Source of the DNA: Diadophis punctatus similis
Taxonomy: Eukaryota > Chordata > Lepidosauria > Squamata > Dipsadidae
DNA: 64,000 nucleotides
Assembly: GCA_023053685.1 (NCBI GenBank)
Contig: JALIGW010000005.1
Span: 33,041,480 to 33,105,479, forward strand
Direction: 5' to 3'
The notes under the pieces are model-generated. The model was not told the DNA's origin. It made no database searches and saw nothing but the letters and a program-made list of their open reading frames with translations. Below, piece by piece: positions 24,455-37,290 of the stretch (position 1 is its first letter; each line of letters opens with the position of its first letter). The translations under genes were made by a program, and so were the position numbers.

Positions 24455-25745
24455 ATTCAGTTTCATAACTGGATTATGTCTGTCATATGTACTTCAGTAA
24501 AAGTGAAGAGGAACTAAAGAGCCTCTTGATGCGGGTGAAGAAGGAGAGTGCAAAAGTTTTGGCTTGAAACTCAACATTAAGAAAACTAAGATCATGGCAT
24601 CCGGCCCTCTCAATTCCTGGCAAATAGATGGGGAAGAAATGGAAGTAGTGACAGATTTTATTTTCCTGGGTTCCAAGATCACTGCAGATGGGGACTGCAG
24701 CCAAGAAATTAAAAGACGCTTGCTCCTGGACAAATCTAGACAGCATACTAAAAAGCAGAGACATCACCCTGCCAACAAAAGTGTGTATAGTCAAGGCTAT
24801 GATTTTCCCAGTTGCAATGTATGGCTGTAAAAGTTGGACCATAAGAAAGGCTGAGCGCCAAAGAATTGAGGCCTTTGAACTATGGTGCTGGAGAAGATTT
24901 CTGCGAGTCCCCTGGACTGCAAGGCGATCAAACCGGTCAGTCCTAGAGGAGATCAACCCTGACTGCTCTTTAGAAGGCCGGATCCTGAAGATGAAACTCA
25001 AATACTGTGGCCACCTAATGAGAAGGAAGGACTCACTGGAGAAGAGCCTAATGCTGGGAAAGATTGAGGGCAAAAGAAGAATGGGATGACAGAGCATGAG
25101 GTGGCTGGATGGAGTCACTGAAGCAGTAGGCATGAGCTTAAATGGACTCCAGAGGATGGTAGAGAACAGGAAGGCCTGGAGGAACGTTGTCCATGGGGTC
25201 GCGATGGGTCGGACACAACTTCGCAAGTAACAACAAAAAACTGTCTGGTTTGGCACAGCAACCAAACAGGACAGGTACAGTCTTCAACAGATAGGTAGGA
25301 CTGCAGAAAAACAATTGCAATCAGCCTACTTTCCATTGAGGACGTATATTATGCGTGTCAGAAGGAAGGCGGAGAAAATATCTACAGACTTCTCACATCC
25401 TGGATATAAACTGTTTCAATTCCTCCCCTCAGGACGCCACTATAGGACACTTCATGCCAAAACAATTAGACATACAGTTCCCCCCCCCCCATGCCATCAC
25501 TCTGCCAAACACCTAATTCCCACAGCACTGTCTTATGCCTAAGGATATTTATCCATGTAATAGCACTCCATATTGGTATTATCCTTCTCATCTTTCCTAT
25601 TAGCTTTTCCTATTGGTATCTTATGATTTATCACTGTTGTTTGTATCTTATTATTTATGATTCTACCTTATGATTTATGATTTATCATTTTGCTGTTTTA
25701 TTTATTAAAAGTTGCTTTTTGATTTCATAACAAGAGGATAACTTG
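24455..25745 (+). mobile_element. Diverged L2-type LINE split by a Bov-B insertion
   Basis: The piece at about 24455-24500 (CAGTTTCATAACTGGATTAT, TCTGTCATATGTACTTCAG) and the piece from 25239 (CTGTCTGGTTTGGCACAGCA) are adjacent in the better copy at 22280-22340. The second piece continues through HPGYKLFQFLPSGRHYR and a region like the L2 3' UTR. The reading frame is broken several times. Confidence 0.8.
24490..25238 (+). mobile_element. Bov-B LINE, 3' fragment
   Basis: Overlapping frames 24564-24830 and 24688-25089 encode the Bov-B ORF2 C-terminus: TKIMASGPLNSWQIDGEE, DFIFLGSKITADGDCSQEIK, MYGCKSWTIRKAERQRIEAF and MRRKDSLEKSLMLGKIEG. The 3' end TCGCGATGGGTCGGACACAA followed by CAACAA is the characteristic Bov-B terminus. 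A frameshift with a small deletion lies near 24730 and a stop near 25087. Bov-B is the LINE known for horizontal spread between squamates and ruminants. A 260-codon antisense frame over the same bases is a shadow. Confidence 0.92.
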
Positions 25746-26397
25746 TGGATTTTAGAAGGAAGCACAAATATTGAAGATCCAGATTCTGTATCTGTGTTTC
25801 AAAAAACTAAACTGTTCTTAGAAGCAAGTAGAAAATATATTTGCCCTTATTTCCTTTCTAAATTATATTCCAGTCTGCAAGAATGAAAAATGCCCTTTCA
25901 GTAGTTAACCACCATGTTATCCATGAATATAACCATAAATACTAGTCTCATAATTAGAGTGTTCAATAGCTCCCTCATTTACTGAACATTTTGTTAAGAC
26001 TTAGGATAAGAACTGGCAGAATCAGAAAGTGAGAGAAGGCATTCACATTCTCTCTCCATATTTGGAAATAATTTCAAATGACAGCTTAATATCTGCTCTA
26101 AAGAACATATCAGCTCAGCACCTGACTGAGGAAAGCATCAGTAAGACGTTTAGAAGAAGAAAGTAATTTGTACAGTAAAAATCAGAATGAGATATTCTGG
26201 TACTGCTATTTTTTGCCCTCCAGTGACTTATTGCCCTTCACTTTCCTGCTGTTTAAAGTATCTGTTTTAATTTATATTCCACATTTAGACAAAATTATAA
26301 ATGTCCCCCCTCTCTTTCTCTCCCCCCTCTCATTTTTTCTTCCATTAACATTTCCAAAAATTGCCTTTTTCTCATAAGCATTCCTAATACTTGTAAA

Positions 26398-26675
26398 AGA
26401 AATCAACCCTGATAGTTCTTTGGAAGAACAGATATTTAAGCCGAAACTCAAATACTTTGGCCACCAAATGAGAATAAAAGATTCATTGGAAAAGATCCTG
26501 ATATTGGGAAATTTTGAAGGAAAAAGGAGAAGGCACACCAGAGGATGAGAAGGTTAGATAATATCATCAATGCAATGGCATGGATTGGGGGAGCTCCAAG
26601 AGACAGTAGAGAACAGACAGGCCTGGCATATGGTCCATGTGGTCACAAAGACTTGGACACGATTTACCAATTGAA
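26398..26675 (+). mobile_element. Older Bov-B LINE fragment
   Basis: GAAATCAACCCTGATAGTTC, then ACTCAAATACTTTGGCCACC, ATTCATTGGAAAAGATCCTG and the end TTGGACACGATTTACC parallel the last 280 bp of the 24490 copy. It is much more diverged, so it is an older insertion. The sequence between 25746 and 26397 is anonymous. Confidence 0.8.
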
Positions 26676-27424
26676 CAATTCCTAATACTCACGAACTCAT
26701 ATCTAACTTCTACATAACTTATATTTCCCAGTGGCATTGTGAAAAGCAACTTGCATTTATCTTTTATTTTGCGTTCTATTTTATAAAGGAGTTAAGCAAT
26801 ACTGTTCATCAACAAATACTCCATATTACTTTAAAAACACGGAAAAGAAAGGTGGTATATATATCCCCTTCTCTCTCAATATTCTTTCCCTCTTTTCAGT
26901 TATTCTGAGTTACTCCATGAGAGTTTAGGCCTCCACCAAGGTCTTTTTCAGTACACAACTAATTCTTTCTATTACGCTTACTTTGCCATAACAGTGATTT
27001 CTTTGTACTTGTCTGGTGTGTTAACCAGCTATGCAGTACAATAGTACAACCACTAAATTACAGTGCCTGCCATTGCCTTTTGTATCACACCTCTAACAGG
27101 TGCTATTACATGATAGTCAAACTATAATAATATATCCTGCAATATTAATCATATTACTTTTTAATAAACAATAATATACTGGTGAATACTGCAAAACATT
27201 GTTTAGTGAATACATTGGTATAAACCCCTAAATTGCAGAGTTTTCATTATGAACAATAGTGTTGAAGGCATCAAAATTGAATAGTACTGCCTTCCTATTT
27301 CAGAGAATAAGTATGCATTGAATAATAATGTGGAAGTAGTTAAGGAAAAAAGCCTTGATTTAATAAATGTAATTTCTGGTATAGATTATCAAAGATTCAG
27401 ATTATCTCTAACGGGCATTCTACA
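26676..27424. other. Anonymous intronic DNA
   Basis: AT-rich, nothing recognised. Confidence 0.45.
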
Positions 27425-27519
27425 ATGACAATTGTAACTTAATGTGCATCACCCAGAGTCACTTGATTGTGAGATGGATGGCTGCATAAATGTAATGAAC
27501 AACTAACTAAATAAATAGG
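27425..27519 (+). repeat. LINE 3'-end remnant
   Basis: CCCAGAGTCACTTGATTGTG, then AGATGGATGGCTGCATAAAT and an AAATAAATA tail match the 3' terminus shared by many squamate LINEs (GAGTCAC...GGCGGCATATAAAT...AATAAATA). Confidence 0.6.
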
Positions 27520-27950
27520 GACTGGGATTGCTGTTGCTAAATGATGCGGCCATAAAGTGTGACAACACGTGACTGATCACTTAGTGATGGAAATCATGGC
27601 AGTCCCAGTTGCCGAAATAACCTCAGGATATGTGGGCCATTAAACAGGAAGTAGTGGGAGTCGGGAGTCTCAGTTAAGCAGCACTGGGGGAGTGTGCAGG
27701 TGCCACAGGGAAATGGGATTATGATCTTGTTACAGGCAGGCAGTAGGGAGTGCAGGCAAGGTGGCAGAGACCGCAGAAGGAGGGGGTGTTGAAGCCAGTA
27801 GGGAAGAATGCAAATAGCGATCACATGATCTCTATTCAATGCAAGATCACAATGAGAAGCCGGGTACCTGAGCACCTTAACTGCAATTAATAATCCAACC
27901 GCAAGGAGTTACAATGATCAGAACTTTGAGCACCAGTCGTAAATTCATTT
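27520..27950. repeat. Diverged squamate interspersed repeat
   Basis: Phrases such as GTTGCTAAATGATGCGGCC, GATCACTTAGTGATGG, AGCGATCACATGATC and CAGTCGTAAATTCATTTTTT resemble the repeat family seen at 36930-37290. The element class is not known to me. Internal GC-rich frames are not gene-like. Confidence 0.45.
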
Positions 27951-28005
27951 TTTCAGCATTGCCACAACTGGTGGCTTATTTATTTTTTATTATTCCAAGC
28001 AGTTC

Positions 28006-28012
<7 letters not shown>

Positions 28013-28048
<36 letters not shown>
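28013..28048. repeat. CA microsatellite
   Basis: About 18 pure CA units. Confidence 0.97.
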
Positions 28049-28051
<3 letters not shown>

Positions 28052-28059
28052 ACATTTTT

Positions 28060-31000
28060 TGCTGATAAATGAAAATAAAGGGAGACTATATATATATTCA
28101 AAGATTTCTATATTAAATCTAGTACATACAATTTAAGTGAAAGCATATGGAGCATATTTGTATACTGTATATTATAAACAAATATAATTCTAAAAAAAAA
28201 GAATTAATAATGATTAAAGATCTTGCCTATCACATTTTAAAGATTCAACTACATTACCATGACATTTTAAGATATCTTATGGAAATATTTATAAGACTAT
28301 TTTGCTATGAATCAGTTGTATTATCATGGTTAAATGTGATGCTGTTTTATTATTTCCTCTGAAGATGTAGAACTATTACTTCATATCAGTAATATGAAAT
28401 GCATGTGACCATGAAATGTATTTCTGAAGTTTTCTTTATGTGTCTCTATGTATGTAAACACAAACACAAACATACATACATACACACACCACTAATAATC
28501 TGTGAAGGACAGTCTGGTTACTCATATGTAAAATGTGAACATTCCAGAACACTGGAATGTCTGATTCATAAATAATGACTATTGACATATTAAAGATTTA
28601 TAGTATATGTAATCTAATCTGTGGACCCATCGTAAAATGAAGTAGTTGCTATTCATTTAAAAAGCTGGCTTCTAATGTCTTCTCTTCATTAAATCGCATA
28701 AATGAATGGTCCATTATTTTATATGCTTTATAACCTATTCATGACAGAACTAGCCAGCTTTTATTAGAAAGACACCAAAACATAGAAAATCACTAAAAAT
28801 CACTAACTCAGACATTCTGATATCAGATATAGTTATGCAAATAATGTACTAATGTGTATCATACATTAAACTGTGCAGAAACAGTTTTTCCTGAACTTAT
28901 AGAACATTTATAACTTCCATTAAATGATAGTAATAGTATTTATTTTGACTTTCAACAAATCCTTCTCATAGATAGAAGAGGTTAATTGGTTGTTAACTGC
29001 ACATTACATTCAATGCCAAAATTAAAACAGTAATTTTGGCATACTGAAATTTACTTTAAACACATTTACAGTATTTCTAACAACAAAGTTTAAATCCTGT
29101 TTACCATTCATTCTACTTTTAACTGCATGTTTTGAGATTACTATTTTTATATAGTTCTAACTCAAATTCATGTATATTTGTGTGCATGAATGTGTGTGCG
29201 CGTGTGTACACAAACACGTATATATCTCAGGTACATAAATGAATATTTATGCAAAACTGTAAACATTTAAAAATAATCCTATTATATTCAACTAAAAAGC
29301 AATAAAAACTTAACAGGGTTAAACATATAATGCACACACTAAAGTTACAATTAAGTACTTAAAACATTTAGCATTTCTTCCGAATTCTAAACACAAACAC
29401 AAAAAGATGTTGATAACCAATTTTCTGAAATACATTTTTAACTTCATCTCTTTCACAGTGTTAAAGATGAACATTTTGTGTGACCAGTAGCTCAATGGCG
29501 CAGCCTATGTGTAGAAAAGTAGAATATACGCATATGTACTATTTCTGAGAGAATGGTCATCTCACTATAGCTCAGCTACAGAGAGCAAAGACAAAATTGT
29601 TGGCAGCTTTATAAAAGTTAAATGCTATAACTTTTTTCTGCAAAGTAGTTCATCTTTATTTTGTGCAGCTTTTATTTAAAACTACGACTATCGTTCTTTA
29701 TGTCTATTTAGCAACACTTAACAACACAGAAGCTTTTATCATGCATTTTGTGGATAATTTGCTTTTTTGAAAAACGTCTAAGCTTATTTTTTGATGAAAT
29801 GTTAGCTAAATCTTTTCAATGAATAACATTTGTTTCCAAGATAAAAGCTAGGAACAAAACAATATAAAACCAATTTTGCTATTGTTGAAAAATATCTTAC
29901 ATGGTTATTGTACAAAATATAATATATACCTGCAAGTAGCTTCTACTAATAACAAATTAAAATTATTTATATGGTAACTTTTTTAGGAATAAATACAATA
30001 AATGCTGCTGTTTTTTTTAAATTAAAGCAAATTTCCATATATACAGCCCTATGAGATACCTTGGCAGTAAGAGTAACATGTACAAAATAATAATTCCATC
30101 TTCTTTAAAAACTGAACACCAGAAACAGAGTACATTTTTATCCAAAGATCTCTTTCTTTGTTATGCAGAACAACTTTCTAATCCAGATACCGAAAAAGAA
30201 TAACATTCACAATTCTTTTCTCCCTATTTTATTGCAGAAGTGACCCCAAAAATTTACTCAAGCTGAGTAAACATAAAAGATATTTGAAACAGTATACTAT
30301 CACAACATAATAACAATGAAATTAAAATATATTTGGAAAGAAAAAATCCCGATATATTTTAAAATGTTGTTTCTTTAATTTTTTATCAGAAAACGCTTAG
30401 TAAGACGTAACAGGCATATAATGCAAGCTGTATCAGGCCCGCTTGTTTAAAAACAATTGCTGTGTACTAAAACAACAGAATACAATATTTTGATTTCTGG
30501 CCTTGCAAGGACTTTACCTTCAGTTCCATAAATGGTATTGCTATCATCAAAACATTTTTTTCAGGGAAATTTTCCTAGTTTCTTTACTTCTTCTTTACAT
30601 TAGCAATTTTCCTGTTCATTTTAAACAACTTTTATGATCTACAAAACTTTGATATTATAAATTACATTTGAAAAATTACTGATGCAGCATTACATAGCCT
30701 AAATTAATTTGTTTAAAATATTATTTGTTTGATATGTTTAATCCCAATTCAAATATATAATTTTGTTCTTTTACATGCATAGTCATATTTGGATAATAGT
30801 AGCCATCCATATAATATAAACTAAATAATTTATGCAATAATTTCTTTAGCCATTCACTGCTTCTAGTATTTCTCTGCCTATACATTTCCAGCATGTGATT
30901 AATTTATTATCATTCTTATACAAACACATGGCTTGTGGAGAATTTGTTAAGCTAAAAGCAAGATTTTAGTCAGCAATTTCCAAATAATAGACTTGTGATA

Positions 31001-34000
31001 GAAAGGGGGAAAAGTTTAAAAAAATTAGAAAGTGAATGTGTGTGGAATCTAAACATAATTAATGATCACATCTTCATAGAAAACCAACTCTCTGCACCTT
31101 TTATGATCGCTGAAGTAATTTATATTCATTGCACAAAATAAATACAAGATACTTTATAGAAGTGTAGGTGTATGGTCTATAGCTAAAGTAACCAAACATT
31201 TTAGAATTAAATCAAAAAGACTAAGCAGCAGGTATTTTAGAAAAACACTTTCAGCATTCCATCCAAGAGTTCACATAGAGGAATGGTTAATTTCTTTTTC
31301 CAAAACATCAGCAACTAAACTCAATCTGTCATTCGGTTAAAATGTTTTTCAGCATTATTCGGTTTAGCATTCTAAACTGAAGGTGGTCTGCATGTTGAAC
31401 TTAGCACTATGTGGGTTACAGTCTTTGTTTGCAGTTTTAACTGGGGATTGCACCTTAGCTACCGTAGTTCAAGCGTAAAAATACTTTGTCTGCAGCACTA
31501 TATACTGTTGCCAGAGACCCTCTAAATCCTTGAACCAACTGTGTCCTCTGGTGTCACAGAAGATAATGCCAATTTATTGCAATCTGTGGCTTTTTTAACC
31601 GATTAAAATTAAGCCGTAAATATGTGACAATGGAATTAGCACATTTAGAGAGTCTCTTTTCCCACATCCCATTTTGCGCCAGTGTGGTTGATCCCTGTAA
31701 CACTACGCGGGTGCAATTTTAATGATTTTGCAAGGTTTTGATGTTCATAGGGGGAAAAAAAGACGGTGTTTGTGGAGAAGCTAGATATGGAAGCTGAGAA
31801 GCAGTGATTGGAGACCTGGTGACATCATCTCTGTTTTCTGATAGAATCGGTGTCATTTTCTTCCCAATGATAAGACAATTTACTGACAGAGCCCGATTAG
31901 AGACAATTTTATTAGAAAATTCACTTCTGTCGAAGAGCAAGGAGTGATAAAATTTCAGCCTTAGGGAATAACTAGGAAAAAAAATCTCCCAGTCCCCATT
32001 ATTTTCTCAAAATAATTTACCAAACTGATAAGCAAACAAGTATTTTATTGAAAACATGTGATTTATATGATAAAAGGTATAAATCAGAAATGATACTTCA
32101 AATGGTTATGCTATGGAAAGTGCTCTTCTGTAGTTTATAAAATTACAAAATAAATTGCTAGGATTCTTTAACATGAAAACGTTATGACAAAGAAAAACTA
32201 AGGCAAAAGTAACTTATTTCTAATATGCATTTGTATACATTTGAATTTGCTTACAGAATTAACGACACCAAAACTGCAAAATGAGACAGGGAAAATACAT
32301 TTTAATGCTCAAAAATCTAAGAAAAGGCATAGACTTATTATTTAATCTATATTAAAAATAACCCATTTTTGTTTTTATGATTTGGTAGTCACCCAATATC
32401 ATATCACACATATCTTTTCAAAATAATAGAACAAACTATTCATAGGCATTATCCATGTCTAAAATCTGTATCACTTATTAAACTTTGAATATGCATAGAA
32501 TCTCAAAAATAAACATTAAATGACAACAAATTTGATTCCTTCCAAAAACACTATCTTAATTATCTTCTTCACATTAAAATCTGTATGTATGTGACAGTAC
32601 ACACTCAAAAAATATTTATTTGAACACTTTCCTGAGACAAAACTCTACTGAATATAATGGGACTTTTTCCAGAATACACTTTTAGGTGATTTTGTTGTTA
32701 ATGGATAGCAAAAGAGACATAATAAGAAATGCAAGCATGTCAGTATAGTTAAAATAATCCTAATAGCTGAAAGGCATTGGAGGCTTGCCACTTCTTTATT
32801 ACATTTCTACTGGCAATTATTGAAGAGTAATAGTAAAAAAAAAGATATAACCTAAATACTAATGTGTAAAAAAAGCATAACATAGTATATGTGTGAGGAG
32901 AAACTATATCAATTTTACAGTAATATAAAAGAAACATTAAAAAAATAGTTAACATTTTCACTTTGAATATATGTACTCCAAATACAAAAAAGTATTTTAT
33001 AAAATGCTGCATGCAATCAACGTATTTTATTTGGTTTCATCATAACTGCTATAAGTTGCTTGCTTGCATCACAAGTGCTATAAACTGTTCTTTTAAAATT
33101 GCCATTTTTGTATGAGAACATAACTAAAGAGAATGAAATATTTCCATATTGCAGCTAACTTTAATTCCCCCCACACCCGAAAAGTTTAATACAAGGTGTA
33201 CATTCTTGTATGCATAGACACTCACCCACACAAACATACATACACACCCTTTCATTATCTTTCATGTGTGTTTACATGTGCAGAAGGCAGTCAGGATTTC
33301 TGATGAAGCGAAAATAGATTTCACACTCTAATAATTGTTTATCTGTTCATAGCATTTATCTAGCTAAAGTAAAACCTGATTCTGATACCCAGTTTGTAAA
33401 ATGGACATGTCTGAATGGTTTAACCAAAAACAGATAAATTGGATAAACAAAATGTGGTAAACATACAATATGTGGCATCAATGTAGTTCAGTAGCATTAT
33501 GTTATGATGACATAAACAAGCTAACAAAAGGATACATTTATATTGTTTAAAACTGATGTATGAAAGACAACTGTTGAGATTCAAACATTAATGCAAAGAA
33601 TAAAAACCCAAATCTTTTGTTGTCTCCCTTTCTCTATTTTTTTAAAATAAGGGATATAGAACATTGAAAGATCATGTTTTAGTCCTGTGTTGTTTCCCAT
33701 AAATAAGAGATACAAATACCTGGAAACTATTAATCCATGTATAAATTTCTTTAGGGTTAGTCACAGCCCACAAACCACAAGTAACCTCTCTTTAAATGAG
33801 ACATCCTAGATTACAGATTATATATTCTTTTCAAACCTCCACCAAATAATCACTAGGGGTGGGAGAGCAACAGGTCAAGAGATATCACTATGAAAAAACC
33901 CACCTGTAAAAATCAAGCCTTTATGCATTATTACTGGATATAATTGAATAATGTTGAAAAAGGATAATATCTACATTGGTGGTTGATTAGAGGATGTCAG

Positions 34001-36529
34001 TTATGAGAATACATAAGCGCCCATAGTCACAGCAAGACTCAAAGTCCCAGTAGGCTTCAAAGAAACACTTATTTCCCCTTCTAGAACTCTGCTTTCTAGC
34101 AAAGCTGCAATCACAATGTTCTTGTTTAATGACATCATAAAAAATCAAAACACTTTAAAACAAATTGATGTACTCTTTAATATAGCCATCACTTCATCAC
34201 AGGACCCTTGCACCCTGCATGATAACAACCATAGGGATGCAAACCACATCTCTATCTTTGTTGCCTGCACCAATGCTAAAAAAGAGGAGGAGGAGGAAAC
34301 TCTCAATTGGAATATTGGCATCTTTGATTGACAAGATATAATCAGCTTATCTCCACACTAATAAAGTTGATAGCCTGTGGAGCTAATATATGCTCAGTAC
34401 AGAATGAATTTTCAGTAGTCAAAGAGCTAAAACAGAGTTTGCTTTGCCAAACTAATTTATATCAATTTCTAATAAATTACTACTATTTCATCAATTGGAA
34501 AAGATGGAAACTTCCAGCGACTTGACACATTCCGGAAGGCATCATTGAAATTTTGGAAAAGACTTCAGTTATGTTCTATTTATCAATAAAAGACTGTTAC
34601 AGTGGATTCTTTATAAATCCCCCTTCTATTCGTTTCCGTTTCCCCCAACCTTCTAATAAACTACTTTGAAATTAGGAACATAGATTTCTAACTAATGATA
34701 AACCTTATTTTTCCACAAACAATGTAAATTTTATAGATGACAGCTTGGAGAATATTTTAAATTTTCATCAATCAGGATTTTTACAACACAACTAAAAAAA
34801 TAGATTAAAATATAAGGGGAAAGGTTGATCCTTCTAATTTTGGTTCAAACATAATATTATAATACTATTTTAATTTTAGAACCTGATCTGGCCATAATAA
34901 TGTTCCAATGTAACACTAAGGAAAGGTTAGGTGTAACACTAAGGAAAGGCAACATAATTCACACACAAACGTATACACAGATTGAGGAGCAGAGATTTAA
35001 ATATTACATTAAGACAAATTAATTATGAATCAAACCATACAGAGGGACAGCTTACCAGAATTTGAGATCACAGTTACAGCCTCTCCACTTCATGAGGCTC
35101 AATAGATTCAGTTTCAGGTATACTATTGACAAAATATAAATTTAATGTAATGATGGCTGGGAACAGATGATTTGTGTTCCATAGTCAGATTTTATTTGAA
35201 CTGGCCATCATTTGTTGTTGATAGATAACTTGCGCTGAGGTGACACTTATTTAAAGCACATCCAACTGCTTTAACAGTTCCTCTAGAAGCAGAACAGACT
35301 TTTTATGGGCAAATTCATTTTTGGAATTTTTGGCTTCTCTTTTTCCCCAAGTATTAATAGTTTCTGACCCTTTCTTTGCAACAGGATCACTTCTAGTATA
35401 AGAAATAGAAAAGAAATAACTGTTGATTAGCACATTTCTCTTTCAGTTTCTCATAATATCTTTTAATTAGTATTCAACTATTTTTCTGATCTTCTTTCAC
35501 CCCATAAAATTGCTCACAAATCTTAAAGCCACCCCTTTAAGATGTCATCAAAGTAGTTAGAAAATGCATCAGTATATAGTTGCTTAACAGCCTTGATTTA
35601 CAAATAAAGATTCCAAATTTATTAGTTGCAAACAATCCCAGATTCAGATTTCCTAGATAGAATTAAGAAAAATCATGAAAGGTTGCAAACCATTACTTCT
35701 CAACAATTAAAATGAAGTGATAAAAACAGACCATTGCTTTGCCTCAACAGATAGCTTCCAATGTTCCTTCTCTTAAGAATTTACTTTGGGACCAAGGTTA
35801 GCAAAGATTGAGAACTGGAAACAGATCAAATGAAAAAGGTGATTCCTACAATTCCCTCTTTTATAACTATGAAACATTTCTGAAGTTATTGAAAGTAGGT
35901 GCCAGTTTTGATCCTTAAATAGTCCTTTCTCCAGAATTCATATGTGAATTCTATATTTAGCTATATCCCAATTCTTTCTAAAGATAACAGAGTTGCCCAG
36001 ATTATGATAAGGATTTCTATTGGAAAACAAATTCTATTTATCTTGATTCCCTCTTCCCAACTCTTGAGTTGGTTACTAGAATAAAATAAAAGCACAACAA
36101 TTTTAACGACATCTTTTTTCAGTCAGAAGGCGGCTTCACGTGATAATTTTAATACAAAATTCAGTCAACTGCTATCACTCAGTATAATCTTCATTGCTCA
36201 GCTGTACATCTGAAGATAATGTTGCAATAAACTTAATTTACAGTTTAATTTTCACTAATCTCCTAATACAGAAAAAGAAAGACAGTATAAATTGCACATT
36301 ATAAGCTATGACCTAAAAGGCTCTACCCATTTAGCTAAGTAAACTTTGCATATAGATTTTTATTATCCACACTTGTGATAAAATTAATTCACTAGGTATT
36401 TCTCACTTCAAAAAAGAAGAAGAGCCTAACAAAAATCCACTACTAATTAAATTCCAGTGCAACTTCAAATCTTTGAAACATAGTATTCAATGGTTTGCTA
36501 ACAACTTAAAAACCAAAACATATCATACC
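28060..36529. other. Long transposon-poor intronic stretch
   Basis: About 8.5 kb in which I recognise no SINE, LINE, LTR or DNA transposon, in contrast to the rest of the window where one occurs every 1-3 kb. It is AT-rich with poly-A/T runs. A 20-bp tandem repeat (GTAACACTAAGGAAAGG) lies near 34905-34950. No splice-bounded conserved coding frame was found; reported frames of 60-87 codons have no domain. The only compositionally distinct block is 31370-31960. Confidence 0.5.
31370..31960. promoter_or_regulatory. Candidate conserved non-coding element
   Basis: A block with scattered CpGs and high sequence complexity inside AT-rich DNA. It contains homeodomain-like TTTAATGATTTTG, SOX-like GACAATGG and AATTAAGCCGTAAATATG. 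No coding frame with splice sites is visible. Enhancer function is inference; the candidate target could be VTI1A itself or a neighbouring gene. Confidence 0.35.
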
Positions 36530-36836
36530 CAGAGGTGGGTTTCAGCAGGTTCTGACCAGTTCTGGAGAACCGGTAGCGGAAATTTTAAGTAGTTTGAAGA
36601 ACCGGTAGCGGAAATTTTGAGTAGTTTGGAGAAACGGTAAATACCACTTCTGATTGGCCCCGCCCACATCTATTCTCTGCCTTCCGAGTCCCAGCTGATC
36701 GGGAGGAAATGGGAATTTTGCAGTATCCTTCCCCTGGAGTGGGGTGGAAATGGAGATTTTACAGTATCCTTCCCCTGCCATGCCCACCAAGCCACGCCCA
36801 CAGAACCGGTAGTAAAAAAATTGAATCCCACCTCTG
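36530..36836. mobile_element. Non-autonomous hAT-like transposon (307 bp)
   Basis: The terminal inverted repeats are CAGAGGTGGGTTTCA and, at the right end, TTGAATCCCACCTCTG. Flanking octamers ATCATACC and GTCTTACC agree at 6 of 8 positions, consistent with an aged 8-bp hAT duplication. A 35-bp block with GAACCGGTAGCGGAAATTTT is tandemly repeated near 36570-36630. It is related to the element at 20037 through CCGGTAGTAAAAAAATT. The 105-codon antisense frame is not a gene. Confidence 0.82.
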
Positions 36837-36929
36837 GTCTTACCTATGACAATATTCATTTATAGCAAAGAATAATTAGGTATTATCATCTTATACTATA
36901 CCTATGACCATGATTGACACCAGAATTTC

Positions 36930-37290
36930 CATTGTTAAACAAAATGGATGTTAAGTGAATCATGCCTGATTTTATGATGATTTTTGCCATTGTTCTAAAG
37001 TGAATCACCACAGTTCTTAAGTGAATCATATGGAAGTTAAGTAAATCTGGCTTCCCCCACTGACTTTAATTGTCAGAAGCCAGTTGGGAAGAGTGCAATG
37101 GTGATCACATGACCCTGGGATGCTGCAAACATCATAAATACATGCTGGTTTTTTATCAAATTTTGATCATGTAACTGTTGGAGTGCTATAACTTCTGTAA
37201 GTGTGAATACTGGTTGTAAATCACTTTTTCTAGTGCTGTTATAACTTTGAATGGTTGCTAAATGAATGGTTGTAATTCAAGGACTTCCTT
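36930..37290. repeat. Squamate interspersed repeat, class unknown
   Basis: It contains GGAAGTTAAGTAAATCTGGC, GATCACATGACCCTGGGATG, AAATTTTGATCATGTAAC and AATGGTTGCTAAATGAATGG, a series of GTAAGT/GTTAAGTGAA phrases that recur widely in squamate genomes. No terminal inverted repeats or coding capacity are visible here. Confidence 0.55.

Noticed and set aside
24483..25265. 260-codon open frame on the minus strand, the longest complete frame in the window.
   Set aside because: It lies antisense over the Bov-B fragment, whose plus-strand protein similarity is clear; it is a shadow frame.
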